Part shown: one piece after another, positions 1 to 5,869 of the stretch | Layout of the letters: each line of letters begins with the position of its first letter | Position numbering within the stretch: the stretch's first letter is position 1 | NCBI GenBank assembly: GCA_902782885.1 | Contig: CACZOW010000313.1 | Coordinates: 1 to 8,809 of the forward strand | Direction of reading: 5' to 3' | Source of the DNA: an uncultured Ruminococcus sp. | Lineage (GTDB): Bacteria > Bacillota > Clostridia > UBA1212 > UBA1255 | Length of the DNA stretch: 8,809 bases | Notes under the pieces: model-generated | Seen by the model: only the letters and a program-made list of their open reading frames with translations | What the model was told of the DNA's origin: nothing | The model's database searches: none | Position numbers and translations under genes: made by a program

Positions 1-8
1 AGCGCAAT

Positions 9-57
9 AAGAAGAACGGTGTAACCCCGTTCAAACGAGATTACACCGGTTCTTCTT
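9..57. repeat. Long imperfect inverted repeat (hairpin), possible terminator of the minus-strand genes
   Basis: The arm at 9-24 (AAGAAGAACGGTGTAA) pairs with 41-57 along its whole length, apart from one extra C in the right arm. The 16-nt loop contains CGTT-CA-AACG, so the structure may extend further. It lies about 90 bp beyond the stop of the esterase gene, where a transcription end is expected. On the minus strand the hairpin ends in TTCTTCTTATT, which is T-rich but not a clean T run, and most of it is inside the stem. It could be a terminator, an mRNA-stabilising hairpin, or the edge of an element lying mostly outside the window. Confidence 0.45.
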
Positions 58-78
58 AAAAAACATCCTTATGACGGT

Positions 79-104
79 CGGGCATTTGCGGCTCCGGCTT
101 TTTT
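79..104 (+). terminator. Weak candidate plus-strand terminator hairpin
   Basis: On the plus strand GTCGG can pair with CCGGC (one G-U pair) around a 12-nt loop, directly followed by six Ts at 99-104. The stem is short and no plus-strand gene in the window feeds into it. It would only make sense for a convergent gene entering from left of the window. Confidence 0.2.
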
Positions 105-106
105 AA

Positions 107-128
107 TTGATCAGTTATTGATCAGTTA
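107..128. repeat. 11-bp perfect tandem duplication (TTGATCAGTTA x2)
   Basis: TTGATCAGTTA occurs at 107-117 and again at 118-128 with no spacer, about 20 bp beyond the stop codon of the esterase gene. Each copy contains the palindrome TGATCA. Replication slippage is the simplest origin; a paired binding site is possible but nothing else supports it. Confidence 0.7.
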
Positions 129-147
129 TCGAACAGGTGCTTTTATC

Positions 148-1305
148 CTACACCGGCGCGCGCCAGTCGAACGCGAGCTCCGGCGCCTTGAACGGCAGGC
201 GGAAGAAGCGCTCGTTCAGCGGCGCGCCGCTGCGTTTGTGGTTGATGATGTTGACCAGCAGCTGCACGTCCGATACCGTATGCGCGTGGGTGCCGGGGCG
301 GAAGTACCAGAACAGATTGTCCTCGACGCCCAAAAACTTGAACACTTCTTTGGCGGCAACGCTCGTCTGCCACGATCCCACCGGGTTGGCCCACAGATCG
401 CCCGCGGCCTCCGAAACGAACAGGATGCGCGGCGCCACCATTGCCTTCAGGAAGTGCGTGTCGAAGGGGAGCTCTGCCTCGCGCTTGTCGTACGCGCCGA
501 AATCGGGTCCCATCCAGAAACTGAACACGCGCCACAGATCTTCCAGCGTCTCGCTGCGCCCCTCGGGACCGCCGTCAAAACGGCCTTTCATGTGGATGCG
601 GTAGCAGCCGCAGGCGCCGGCGCAGGTCTCGTTGGGGTTGACGACTTTTGCCCGCTTATCCAGCGCGCCCGCCAGCGCGGCGGTCTTGCCCCCGCGGGAA
701 TGGCCGGAAAACGCGATCCAGTCCATATCTATCGGCAGATTCAGCTGTTCCAGGGCGTCAACGCACCGCGAATACCCCCACGCCCACGCGGACAGCGCGC
801 CGAAATCCAGATCCGGGTAGGTGCGGTAGATCGGGCCGTTGCGCCGGCCTTTATTGTTGATGTCGGGCGCCAGTTCGGTGCGGTCAAAATATACCCAGCC
901 CACGCCGTTGTCCAGCGCCGCGTTCAGGAACTCCTTGTCCATATGATATCTCCAGCCCAGGTCGCCGTCAACGATCACCGGCACTTTTTCGCCGGGCCGG
1001 TTGGGCAGCATCACCTGCATGCGGAACGACAGCGGCGCTTTGCGGGTGCCGGTGTGGATCATATAGTTGATCAGGCCGCTTCCGTAATACAGCGGCTCCG
1101 CTTCCACAAATTCGGGCGCGGGGGGCTGCACGCCGTACTGCAGTTCCACGGCGGTCTTGTAGATCTCCGCGCGGCGGGCGGGCCACTCATCCGGGGAGGT
1201 GAGGCGGGTGCCGTTGTCCCGCACGAACGGATCCGGCAGCTTGCCCAGCAGTTTGTATTCGGTGATCTCGAGTTGTCCTTCACGGACAGGGTCGGTAATA
1301 TTCAT
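148..1305 (-). CDS. CE15-like glucuronoyl esterase-type alpha/beta hydrolase, no signal peptide
   Basis: This 385-residue protein has the serine-hydrolase nucleophile elbow GHSRGGK at residues 201-207 (Ser203). That is the form seen in bacterial carbohydrate esterase family 15, whose members cleave esters of 4-O-methyl-glucuronic acid in xylan-lignin linkages. The likely catalytic His is in GTHAH (His340 or His342). Acid candidates are Glu226 in the NPNET segment and Asp303 in GDLWANP; bacterial CE15 proteins vary in where the acid sits. Length fits the family. The start is supported by AAAGGA eight bases before the ATG. The N-terminus is polar, so the protein is probably cytoplasmic, whereas characterised CE15 enzymes are mostly exported. 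It starts 38 bp after the isomerase stop and is likely co-transcribed with it. An esterase of another CE family with the same fold is the main alternative; substrate is inference. Confidence 0.78.
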   Translation of the reverse strand: MNITDPVREGQLEITEYKLLGKLPDPFVRDNGTRLTSPDEWPARRAEIYKTAVELQYGVQPPAPEFVEAEPLYYGSGLINYMIHTGTRKAPLSFRMQVMLPNRPGEKVPVIVDGDLGWRYHMDKEFLNAALDNGVGWVYFDRTELAPDINNKGRRNGPIYRTYPDLDFGALSAWAWGYSRCVDALEQLNLPIDMDWIAFSGHSRGGKTAALAGALDKRAKVVNPNETCAGACGCYRIHMKGRFDGGPEGRSETLEDLWRVFSFWMGPDFGAYDKREAELPFDTHFLKAMVAPRILFVSEAAGDLWANPVGSWQTSVAAKEVFKFLGVEDNLFWYFRPGTHAHTVSDVQLLVNIINHKRSGAPLNERFFRLPFKAPELAFDWRAPV

Positions 1306-1343
1306 AGCGTTCGTCCTTTCTTCCGGTGATCATTCGGCGTTCG

Positions 1344-2117
1344 TCAGTTAAATGCGGCGTTCAGCGCGGATACGGCGTTCGCCGCGGTGTCAATATCGAA
1401 TCCCTTCGGCCATGCGCACTCCAGCGACACCCGGCCGCAATAGCCGGCGCCGCGGATCGCTTCCGCGTACGGTCTCAGGGCGTCAACGTCTTCCGGCCCC
1501 GGCGCCGCGCGGTCCGGTTCGGGACGGGCAACATGCACGTGCACCAGTTCTCCCGGTTCCAGCATTTTGAAGTCGTCAACGCTCTCGCCGTTCATATAGA
1601 AATGGAACACGTCCACCAGCGGCCGCACATTGGGGCGCCCCAGCTTGCGGCAGAACCGCACCGTTTCTTCCAGCGTATTCAGAATGTTTGATTCGGCGTA
1701 GCGCAGGGGTTCTACCGCGATATCCGCGCCCGCGGCCGCCGCTTCCGCGCCCAGCACGTCGGCCACCTGCAGCAGCCGCTCCTCCGCGCGCTCTCTTTCC
1801 ATGCCTTTGGGCACCGCGCGCGGCCCGCCGCTGCCGAAAACGAAATAATTGCCGCCCAGCGTTTCCGTCAGGGCCATGTTGCCCCGCGCGTATTCCGCAA
1901 TGCGCTCCAGCGTGTCGTTATACAGCGACACCGAACCGTCAAAGTAGCCGTTGTACCCTTCGATGGTGAGTCCGGCCGCGTCCGCCTTTGCCCGCACTTC
2001 CCGGAGCGCCGCTTTATCCAGTGCGCGCATTGCCGCCGCGCTGGGTTCGACGTAGCTGAAGCCGCAGCGTGCCGCGACCTCAAAATGCGCCGCTCCGATA
2101 CAGATCCCGAATTTCAT
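1344..2117 (-). CDS. Sugar phosphate isomerase/epimerase-type TIM barrel (AP endonuclease 2 superfamily)
   Basis: This 257-residue protein begins MKFGICIG, the usual first strand of xylose isomerase-like TIM barrels. Metal-binding positions of the superfamily can be picked out: Glu136 (VEPL), Asp169 with His172 (LVDVFH), His193/His195 (VHVHVA) and Glu233 (SLEC). A divalent-metal-dependent isomerase or epimerase acting on a sugar or keto-sugar in the cytoplasm is therefore expected; the substrate cannot be told. The reading frame is open to 2189, but the start at 2117 is preferred. AAAGGG lies eight bases upstream of it, the fold starts there, and the upstream extension would run through a transcription terminator. 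It sits between a GH43-type glycosidase and a CE15-like esterase, which suggests a role downstream of oligosaccharide breakdown. Confidence 0.85.
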   Translation of the reverse strand: MKFGICIGAAHFEVAARCGFSYVEPSAAAMRALDKAALREVRAKADAAGLTIEGYNGYFDGSVSLYNDTLERIAEYARGNMALTETLGGNYFVFGSGGPRAVPKGMERERAEERLLQVADVLGAEAAAAGADIAVEPLRYAESNILNTLEETVRFCRKLGRPNVRPLVDVFHFYMNGESVDDFKMLEPGELVHVHVARPEPDRAAPGPEDVDALRPYAEAIRGAGYCGRVSLECAWPKGFDIDTAANAVSALNAAFN

Positions 2118-2145
2118 CAAATCAACCCTTTCGCAGTAAATTATT

Positions 2146-2180
2146 AAAAAATAAGCACGAAACGCGGCCGTTCCGTGCTT
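2146..2180 (-). terminator. Intrinsic terminator after the GH43 gene
   Basis: Read on the minus strand, AAGCACG (2180-2174) pairs with CGTGCTT (2159-2153). The stem continues through a G-U pair and AAC/GTT to 11 bp around a 6-nt GGCCGC loop. It is followed one base later by six Ts (2151-2146). It begins 12 bp past the GH43 stop codon. The next gene starts only 28 bp after the T run, so this hairpin either ends one transcript or acts as a partial brake between GH43 and the isomerase. Confidence 0.85.
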
Positions 2181-2192
2181 TTCGGTCAATAT

Positions 2193-3263
2193 TCACTCGA
2201 ATTCCTCTATCTGCCACTCGTCGCGCCAGTCGAGGTAACCCATTTCGCCGTCAAAGCGGAAGGGGAGCCATACGTAATCCGCTTCCCGGGTGCGGGCGGG
2301 CGGAGTGGAGTTCAGAATGCGGCTTGCCGCCGCGCGTTCTTCCTCCGTAGAGTTCTCATCGAAAGCGGCCTCGAACGCCGGCGCGTACAGGTCGTACGGG
2401 ACGTCCATTGCCCCCGGCATCCAGCGGTCCGCGCAGGCAATATACAGATCCTTTTTGCCCGGCACCCTGAACACGCTGGAGATCTGGCTGTGGTACGACG
2501 TGCGGCTGGCATCGCCCGGATGCGGATCGCCCAGCACCCGGTACGGCCCGTGCCACGTGTCCGCCACCGCCAGTTCGGAGGGATTGGGCAGGTAGCCGGT
2601 GGTCCCGGAGGTCACCAGGTAATGCTTGTGCGCGCGCACGAAATGCGCCGTGGCCTCCCGCACGAACGGGGGACACTTGCGCGGAAAATGCGTGGAATAA
2701 TAGCCCGTAACGTCGGTATAGTCCGCGGTCAGGTCTGCGCATATGGTTTCAGAATGCACGCGCTCAAAAAAGTAGTACGCTTTTCCGTCGGGCGCTACGG
2801 ACAGGTCAAAATCGCCCGCGCTCATGTTCAGCGGGTACAGATGTTCGCGGACCATCTCATACGGTCCGGTGAGCGCATCGGCGGTCAACACCGTTTCGCT
2901 CTGGCTCCCGTCCTTCTCCATGATCTTCAGCCAGCACACGAACTTGCGCGTGCGGCGGTTGTAGATGATGTGCGGGCGGTCCATCATTGACGACGGATGG
3001 ATGCTGGACGCGGGATCGTCCGGACGGGGCGGAATTATCAGTCCCAGGTCGTCCCAGTTGTACAGGTCTTCCGAGCGGTAGCAGCGCACGCCCCAGTGCC
3101 AGATATTCTTTGCCGGATCGGTGAACTCCTTGTTCTCACCGTACCAGTAGTACGCGCCGTCCAGAAACATCAGCGAGCCGCCGTGCGCCTGGATGCGCTT
3201 GCCCTCGGTATCCAGCCAGACCCGGCCGGGACGTATGCTGTTATATCGCGCTGTCTGCTTCAT
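2193..3263 (-). CDS. Cytoplasmic GH43-family glycosidase, exo-beta-1,3-galactanase-like branch
   Basis: This 356-residue protein has a family 43 five-bladed beta-propeller over its full length. Seen motifs are QAHGG (25-29) followed by AYYWYGE (37-43), MMDRPHIIYN (93-102), SAGDFDLSV (148-156), REATAHF (202-208) and SQISSVF (259-265). The opening QAHGG in place of the usual catalytic-base aspartate segment, and the later Gln260, are typical of GH43 subfamilies 24/34. In these a glutamine replaces the normal base in exo-beta-1,3-galactanases. Glu203 would be the general acid. There is no signal peptide, so the substrate should be an imported oligosaccharide. The start at 3263 is chosen over 3287 because GAAGGG lies seven bases upstream of it. 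It starts 43 bp after the ACT gene and ends at a strong terminator. Galactanase activity is an inference; another arabino/galacto-oligosaccharide is possible. Confidence 0.85.
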   Translation of the reverse strand: MKQTARYNSIRPGRVWLDTEGKRIQAHGGSLMFLDGAYYWYGENKEFTDPAKNIWHWGVRCYRSEDLYNWDDLGLIIPPRPDDPASSIHPSSMMDRPHIIYNRRTRKFVCWLKIMEKDGSQSETVLTADALTGPYEMVREHLYPLNMSAGDFDLSVAPDGKAYYFFERVHSETICADLTADYTDVTGYYSTHFPRKCPPFVREATAHFVRAHKHYLVTSGTTGYLPNPSELAVADTWHGPYRVLGDPHPGDASRTSYHSQISSVFRVPGKKDLYIACADRWMPGAMDVPYDLYAPAFEAAFDENSTEEERAAASRILNSTPPARTREADYVWLPFRFDGEMGYLDWRDEWQIEEFE

Positions 3264-3306
3264 AGTTGTACCCTTCCCATGCCGCACGTCGCCGGAGCGG
3301 CAGTAT

Positions 3307-3732
3307 TTACAGTTCTTCCTGCGAGATCGACACGAGGCCCCGTGCGGCCAGCGCCGCCTCTTCCTTTTCGGGATCCGCGGTGCGGAAGATCATTACCGCT
3401 TCGGAATTGTCCCGCGCGGAGAGGCAGGAGTACATGTAAACGATATTGACGCGGGCGTCGTTGAACACCGCCAGCAGTTTGTTCAGACCGCCGGCTTCGT
3501 TGGGGATCGCGTACGCCAGTACGGGCGTGAGGGTGGCGATCATGCCGGCGTCGCGCAGCACGGTCATTGCCGCCACGGTGTCGTCGGCGATTATGCGGGC
3601 AATGCCGAAGTCGTTGGTCTCGGCCAGGGACAACGCGCGCATGTTGACGCCCGCCGCTGCCAGCGCCGTGGTCAACTGCGCCAGCGTTCCAGGTTTATTT
3701 TCAAGAAATACGGATATCTGTCTAACACTCAT
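3307..3732 (-). CDS. Tandem ACT-domain amino-acid-binding regulator
   Basis: This 141-residue protein consists of two ACT domains (about 4-66 and 70-135). The first opens with the typical strand-loop ISVFLENKPGTLAQLT, where PG marks the ligand-binding loop. The second contains a similar loop at EAGGLNKLL. Such stand-alone double-ACT proteins commonly sit beside phenylacetate-CoA ligase genes in anaerobic Firmicutes and are thought to sense an amino acid, probably an aromatic one. It has no catalytic domain. AAGGAGG lies seven bases before the start, and the gene begins 31 bp after the paaK stop, so the two are almost certainly one transcript and one functional unit. The ligand is not visible from sequence. 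Confidence 0.9.
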   Translation of the reverse strand: MSVRQISVFLENKPGTLAQLTTALAAAGVNMRALSLAETNDFGIARIIADDTVAAMTVLRDAGMIATLTPVLAYAIPNEAGGLNKLLAVFNDARVNIVYMYSCLSARDNSEAVMIFRTADPEKEEAALAARGLVSISQEEL

Positions 3733-3763
3733 AGTGATCCTCCTTCCGGTAAGGCGTGCCGCC

Positions 3764-5065
3764 TCAGATCTTGCGTTTGTCGATCACGCGCACCGCTTTG
3801 CCTTCGCTGCGGGTGATGGATTTCGGCGCCACCAGCGACACCTTCGCCTTGATGCCCAGCATGGAAAGCAGGCCGGCGGCGAGGCGGTTCTGGCGCGCGG
3901 TGATGTCGCCCAGGTTGTCCGTGAACATTTCGGGGGTCATTTCCACCAGCACGTCGAGGGTGTCGGTGTTGTTGACGCGGTCCACCACGATCTGGTAGTT
4001 GGGCGCGTAACCCTGGTTCAGCAGCACGGTCTCGATCTGGCTGGGGAAAACGTTGACGCCGCGGATGATCAGCATGTCGTCGGAACGGCCCTGCGGTTTG
4101 CGCATGCGGACGTGCGTGCGGCCGCAGCTGCATTTTTCCCGGGTGAGCACGCAGATGTCCCGCGTGCGGTACCGGATCATGGGGAACGCTTCTTTGTCGA
4201 GGCAGGTGAACACGAGCTCGCCGGACTGTCCTTCCGGCAGCACTTCGCCCGTATCGGGGTCAATTATTTCCGCGTAGAAATGGTCTTCGTTTATGTGCAT
4301 GCCCTGCTGTGCGGAACATTCGAAGGCAACGCCCGGGCCGGAGATCTCCGTGAGCCCGTATATGTCGTACGCTTTGATGCCCAGCGTCTGCTCGATGCTG
4401 CGGCGCATCTCTTCGCTCCAGGCCTCGGCGCCGAAAATGCCCGCCTTCAGCGGGATGTCCTCGGGTTTGAGGCCCATTTCCTTCATTGACTCGCCGAGGT
4501 ACGCGGCGTAGCTGGGCGTGCAGCACAGTATCGTCGCCTTGAGGTCCATAATGAACATGATCTGGCGCTCGGTATTGCCCGAACTGGTGGGCACGGTCAG
4601 ACAGCCGACTTTGTGCGAGCCGCCGTTGAGCCCGGGGCCGCCCGTGAACAATCCGTATCCGTACGACACCTGGCACACGTCTTCGTCGGTACCGCCGGCG
4701 GCAACGATCGCCCGCGCGCAGCATTCTTCCCAAAGGTCAATATCATGCTGTGTATAAAACGCCACCACCCTTTTTCCGGTGGTGCCGGAAGTGGACTGGA
4801 TGCGCACGCAGTCTTTGAGCGGCTTGGCCAGCATACCGTACGGGTACGAATCCCGCAGGTCGGCTTTCGACAAAAACGGCAGCTTTTTTATATCGTCAAT
4901 GGATCTGATGTCATCCGGCGTCACGCCGTGATCCTGCATTTTTTTGCGATAATAAGGGACAGCTTCCCACACCCGTCGTACCTGTTTTACCAGCTTTTCG
5001 TTCTGCATGGCGATGATCTCTTCGCGGCTCGCGCACTCGATCGCCTGCTGATAATAATTTTCCAT
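3764..5065 (-). CDS. paaK: Phenylacetate-CoA ligase (AMP-forming)
   Basis: This enzyme activates phenylacetate or a related aryl acid to its CoA thioester via an acyl-adenylate, in the cytoplasm. The 433-residue length is normal for PaaK. Adenylate-forming motifs are clear: the P-loop STSGTTGKR (91-99), the YGLTE motif (236-240), RYRTRD (298-303, with the ribose-binding Asp303), the hinge region GRSDDMLIIRG (326-336) and the C-terminal catalytic lysine, probably Lys423 in SEGKAVR. A CSCGR segment (312-316), common in this family, is present. The start is supported by AAGGAG nine bases upstream and by a good promoter at 5113-5142. In fermentative anaerobes the reaction may run with arylacetates from aromatic amino acid breakdown. 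The usual indolepyruvate ferredoxin oxidoreductase partner genes (iorAB) are not in the window. Exact acid substrate is unknown. Confidence 0.94.
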   Translation of the reverse strand: MENYYQQAIECASREEIIAMQNEKLVKQVRRVWEAVPYYRKKMQDHGVTPDDIRSIDDIKKLPFLSKADLRDSYPYGMLAKPLKDCVRIQSTSGTTGKRVVAFYTQHDIDLWEECCARAIVAAGGTDEDVCQVSYGYGLFTGGPGLNGGSHKVGCLTVPTSSGNTERQIMFIMDLKATILCCTPSYAAYLGESMKEMGLKPEDIPLKAGIFGAEAWSEEMRRSIEQTLGIKAYDIYGLTEISGPGVAFECSAQQGMHINEDHFYAEIIDPDTGEVLPEGQSGELVFTCLDKEAFPMIRYRTRDICVLTREKCSCGRTHVRMRKPQGRSDDMLIIRGVNVFPSQIETVLLNQGYAPNYQIVVDRVNNTDTLDVLVEMTPEMFTDNLGDITARQNRLAAGLLSMLGIKAKVSLVAPKSITRSEGKAVRVIDKRKI

Positions 5066-5112
5066 GCTACCTCACTCCTTCGGGCGGCGTCAATACCGGG
5101 CCGCCTGGCGGA

Positions 5113-5142
5113 ATTATAGCGCATCCGGCGGTATAAATGCAA
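5113..5142 (-). promoter_or_regulatory. Sigma-70-type promoter of paaK operon
   Basis: Read on the minus strand there is a -35 box TTGCAT (5142-5137), an 18-bp spacer and a perfect -10 box TATAAT (5118-5113). Transcription would start near 5106, giving a leader of about 40 nt with AAGGAG at 5080-5075 and the ATG at 5065. This should drive paaK, the ACT gene and the GH43 gene up to the terminator at 2146-2180. Confidence 0.8.
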
Positions 5143-5158
5143 GAATGATCGATCTTCT
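5142..5158. promoter_or_regulatory. Candidate operator: 17-bp imperfect palindrome at the paaK -35 box
   Basis: AGAATGATCGATCTTCT has complementary ends (AGAA/TTCT) around a GATCGATC core, with one odd base. It touches the outer edge of the -35 hexamer, a common place for an activator or repressor to bind. There is no regulator gene in the window to pair it with, so this is a positional guess. Confidence 0.35.
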
Positions 5159-5263
5159 GGCGATTATGCTGTTCCGCAGGTCAATATTTCCTGGTAATAT
5201 GGATATGGTTTGGATATGCAAATTTGGTCCGGCGGCGGGGTTGAGTGGTCCAGATACGCGATT

Positions 5264-5626
5264 TTGGATAAATTATGCGACGATTGGCTTAATTATCCAG
5301 CCGGCGCCTTCTCTCGCCTTTTCGATTTTTGCATCGCTCCCGGATTCTGGATAAATTCAATGTTTTATGAGCCATCTTATACCATTTTTGGCTCCTTCTC
5401 AGGGCCCTTGGGCTCCGTCTGTGGTCTTATGGCTGGATAATTTTATCATTTTCCGTTTGTTTTATACCATAAGTTTGAAATTTTAACGATTCGAGCTGGA
5501 TAATTTTAAAGGATTTTAACGTTTTTATACCATTCGTAAGGCCGGACAAGCAAAAATGAGCGAGAGCCATGCTGTAAAAGTGGCGATTCTGGATAAATTC
5601 AGGCAAATATTAGTGGTTTTATACCA
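5264..5626. repeat. Five spaced 35-38 bp dyad units (CTGGATAA ... TTATACCA)
   Basis: Four units start with CTGGATAA and end with TTATACCA: 5347-5384, 5433-5469, 5496-5532 and 5589-5626. A fifth at 5265-5299 has TGGATAAATTA paired with TAATTATCCA, a 10-bp stem with one bulged base. The two ends are near inverted repeats of each other (CTGGATAA against TGGTATAA), while the middles differ. Unit starts are 63-93 bp apart. The units at 5347 and 5589 share 17 identical bases, GATTCTGGATAAATTCA (5343-5359 and 5585-5601). The last two are each followed by AAAAATGAGCG. Function is unknown. Confidence 0.75.
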
Positions 5627-5668
5627 GAGGCGCCCGAAAAAAATGAGCGCGAATGCGGAGCGGCCGGC

Positions 5669-5863
5669 GAGATCCGGCCGCGGATCGGGTGAGAAGGAGC
5701 GGCCGACCACAGCGAACGTGTTGATCACGGCCGCGGATCGGGCGAGAAGGAGCGGCCGACCATATCGAGCGTGAGATCCGGCCGCGGATCGGGCGAGAAG
5801 GAGCGGCCGACCACATCGAGCGTGAGATCCGGCCGCGGATCGGGTGAGAAGGAGCGGCCGACC
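5669..5863. repeat. Tandem array of four 51-53 bp GC-rich units with internal hairpin
   Basis: Units lie at 5669-5719, 5720-5772, 5773-5823 and 5824-5863 (the last cut short). Three contain GATCCGGCCGCGGATC, a perfect 6-bp stem with a GCCG loop; the second unit has GATCACGGCCGCGGATC and is 2 bp longer. All carry GAGAAGGAGCGGCCGACC, and T/C differences at one position (GGGTGAG or GGGCGAG) separate units 1 and 4 from 2 and 3. A partial unit (GGAGCGGCCG) stands at 5657-5666. The array ends 6 bp past the stop codon of the lipoprotein gene, so it would form the 3' untranslated region of that mRNA. Confidence 0.9.
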
Positions 5864-5869
5864 TCCCGG

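Larger units (their letters stand above)
5066..5869. other. 804-bp non-coding gap with promoter and two repeat arrays
   Basis: No credible gene is seen on either strand. From the paaK side it holds the paaK ribosome binding site and promoter (5075-5142) and a palindrome (5142-5158). About 100 bp with nothing clear follows, with only a loose CAGG-N9-CCTG dyad at 5177-5193. Next comes an AT-rich stretch with five dyad units (5264-5626), and then a GC-rich tandem array (5669-5863) ending 6 bp from the stop codon of the lipoprotein gene. No intrinsic terminator with a clear T run was found for the lipoprotein gene. The sharp base-composition change near 5640 sets this gap apart from its neighbours. 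Confidence 0.7.

Noticed and set aside
118..1329. Long plus-strand open frame (403 codons) over the esterase gene
   Set aside because: It is the antisense of a clear esterase reading frame, has no recognisable domain, and owes its length to the high GC content.
2118..2189. 24-residue N-terminal extension of the isomerase
   Set aside because: It would be encoded in the terminator hairpin and adds sequence before the first barrel strand; a good ribosome binding site precedes the Met at 2117.
3264..3287. Eight-residue N-terminal extension of the GH43 protein
   Set aside because: The extension codons contain the GGGAAGGG ribosome binding site of the start at 3263.
2175..4489. Long plus-strand open frames opposite GH43, ACT and paaK
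   Set aside because: They mirror well-supported minus-strand genes; their translations are Arg/His/Val-rich with no family features and no suitable ribosome binding sites.
5556..5774. Plus-strand 72-codon frame across the repeat region, with an LDKF...LYQRR-like peptide
   Set aside because: The peptide pattern recurs weakly in the other dyad units (LD, then K or N, then F or L, with Tyr 8-9 residues later), but those contain stops or shift frame and DNA-level identity is stronger at the unit ends. It is best explained by the repeat, not by a gene.
5264..5863. CRISPR array
   Set aside because: The dyad units have variable interiors and uneven spacing, and the 51-bp units are directly tandem with no unique spacers; no cas genes are present.
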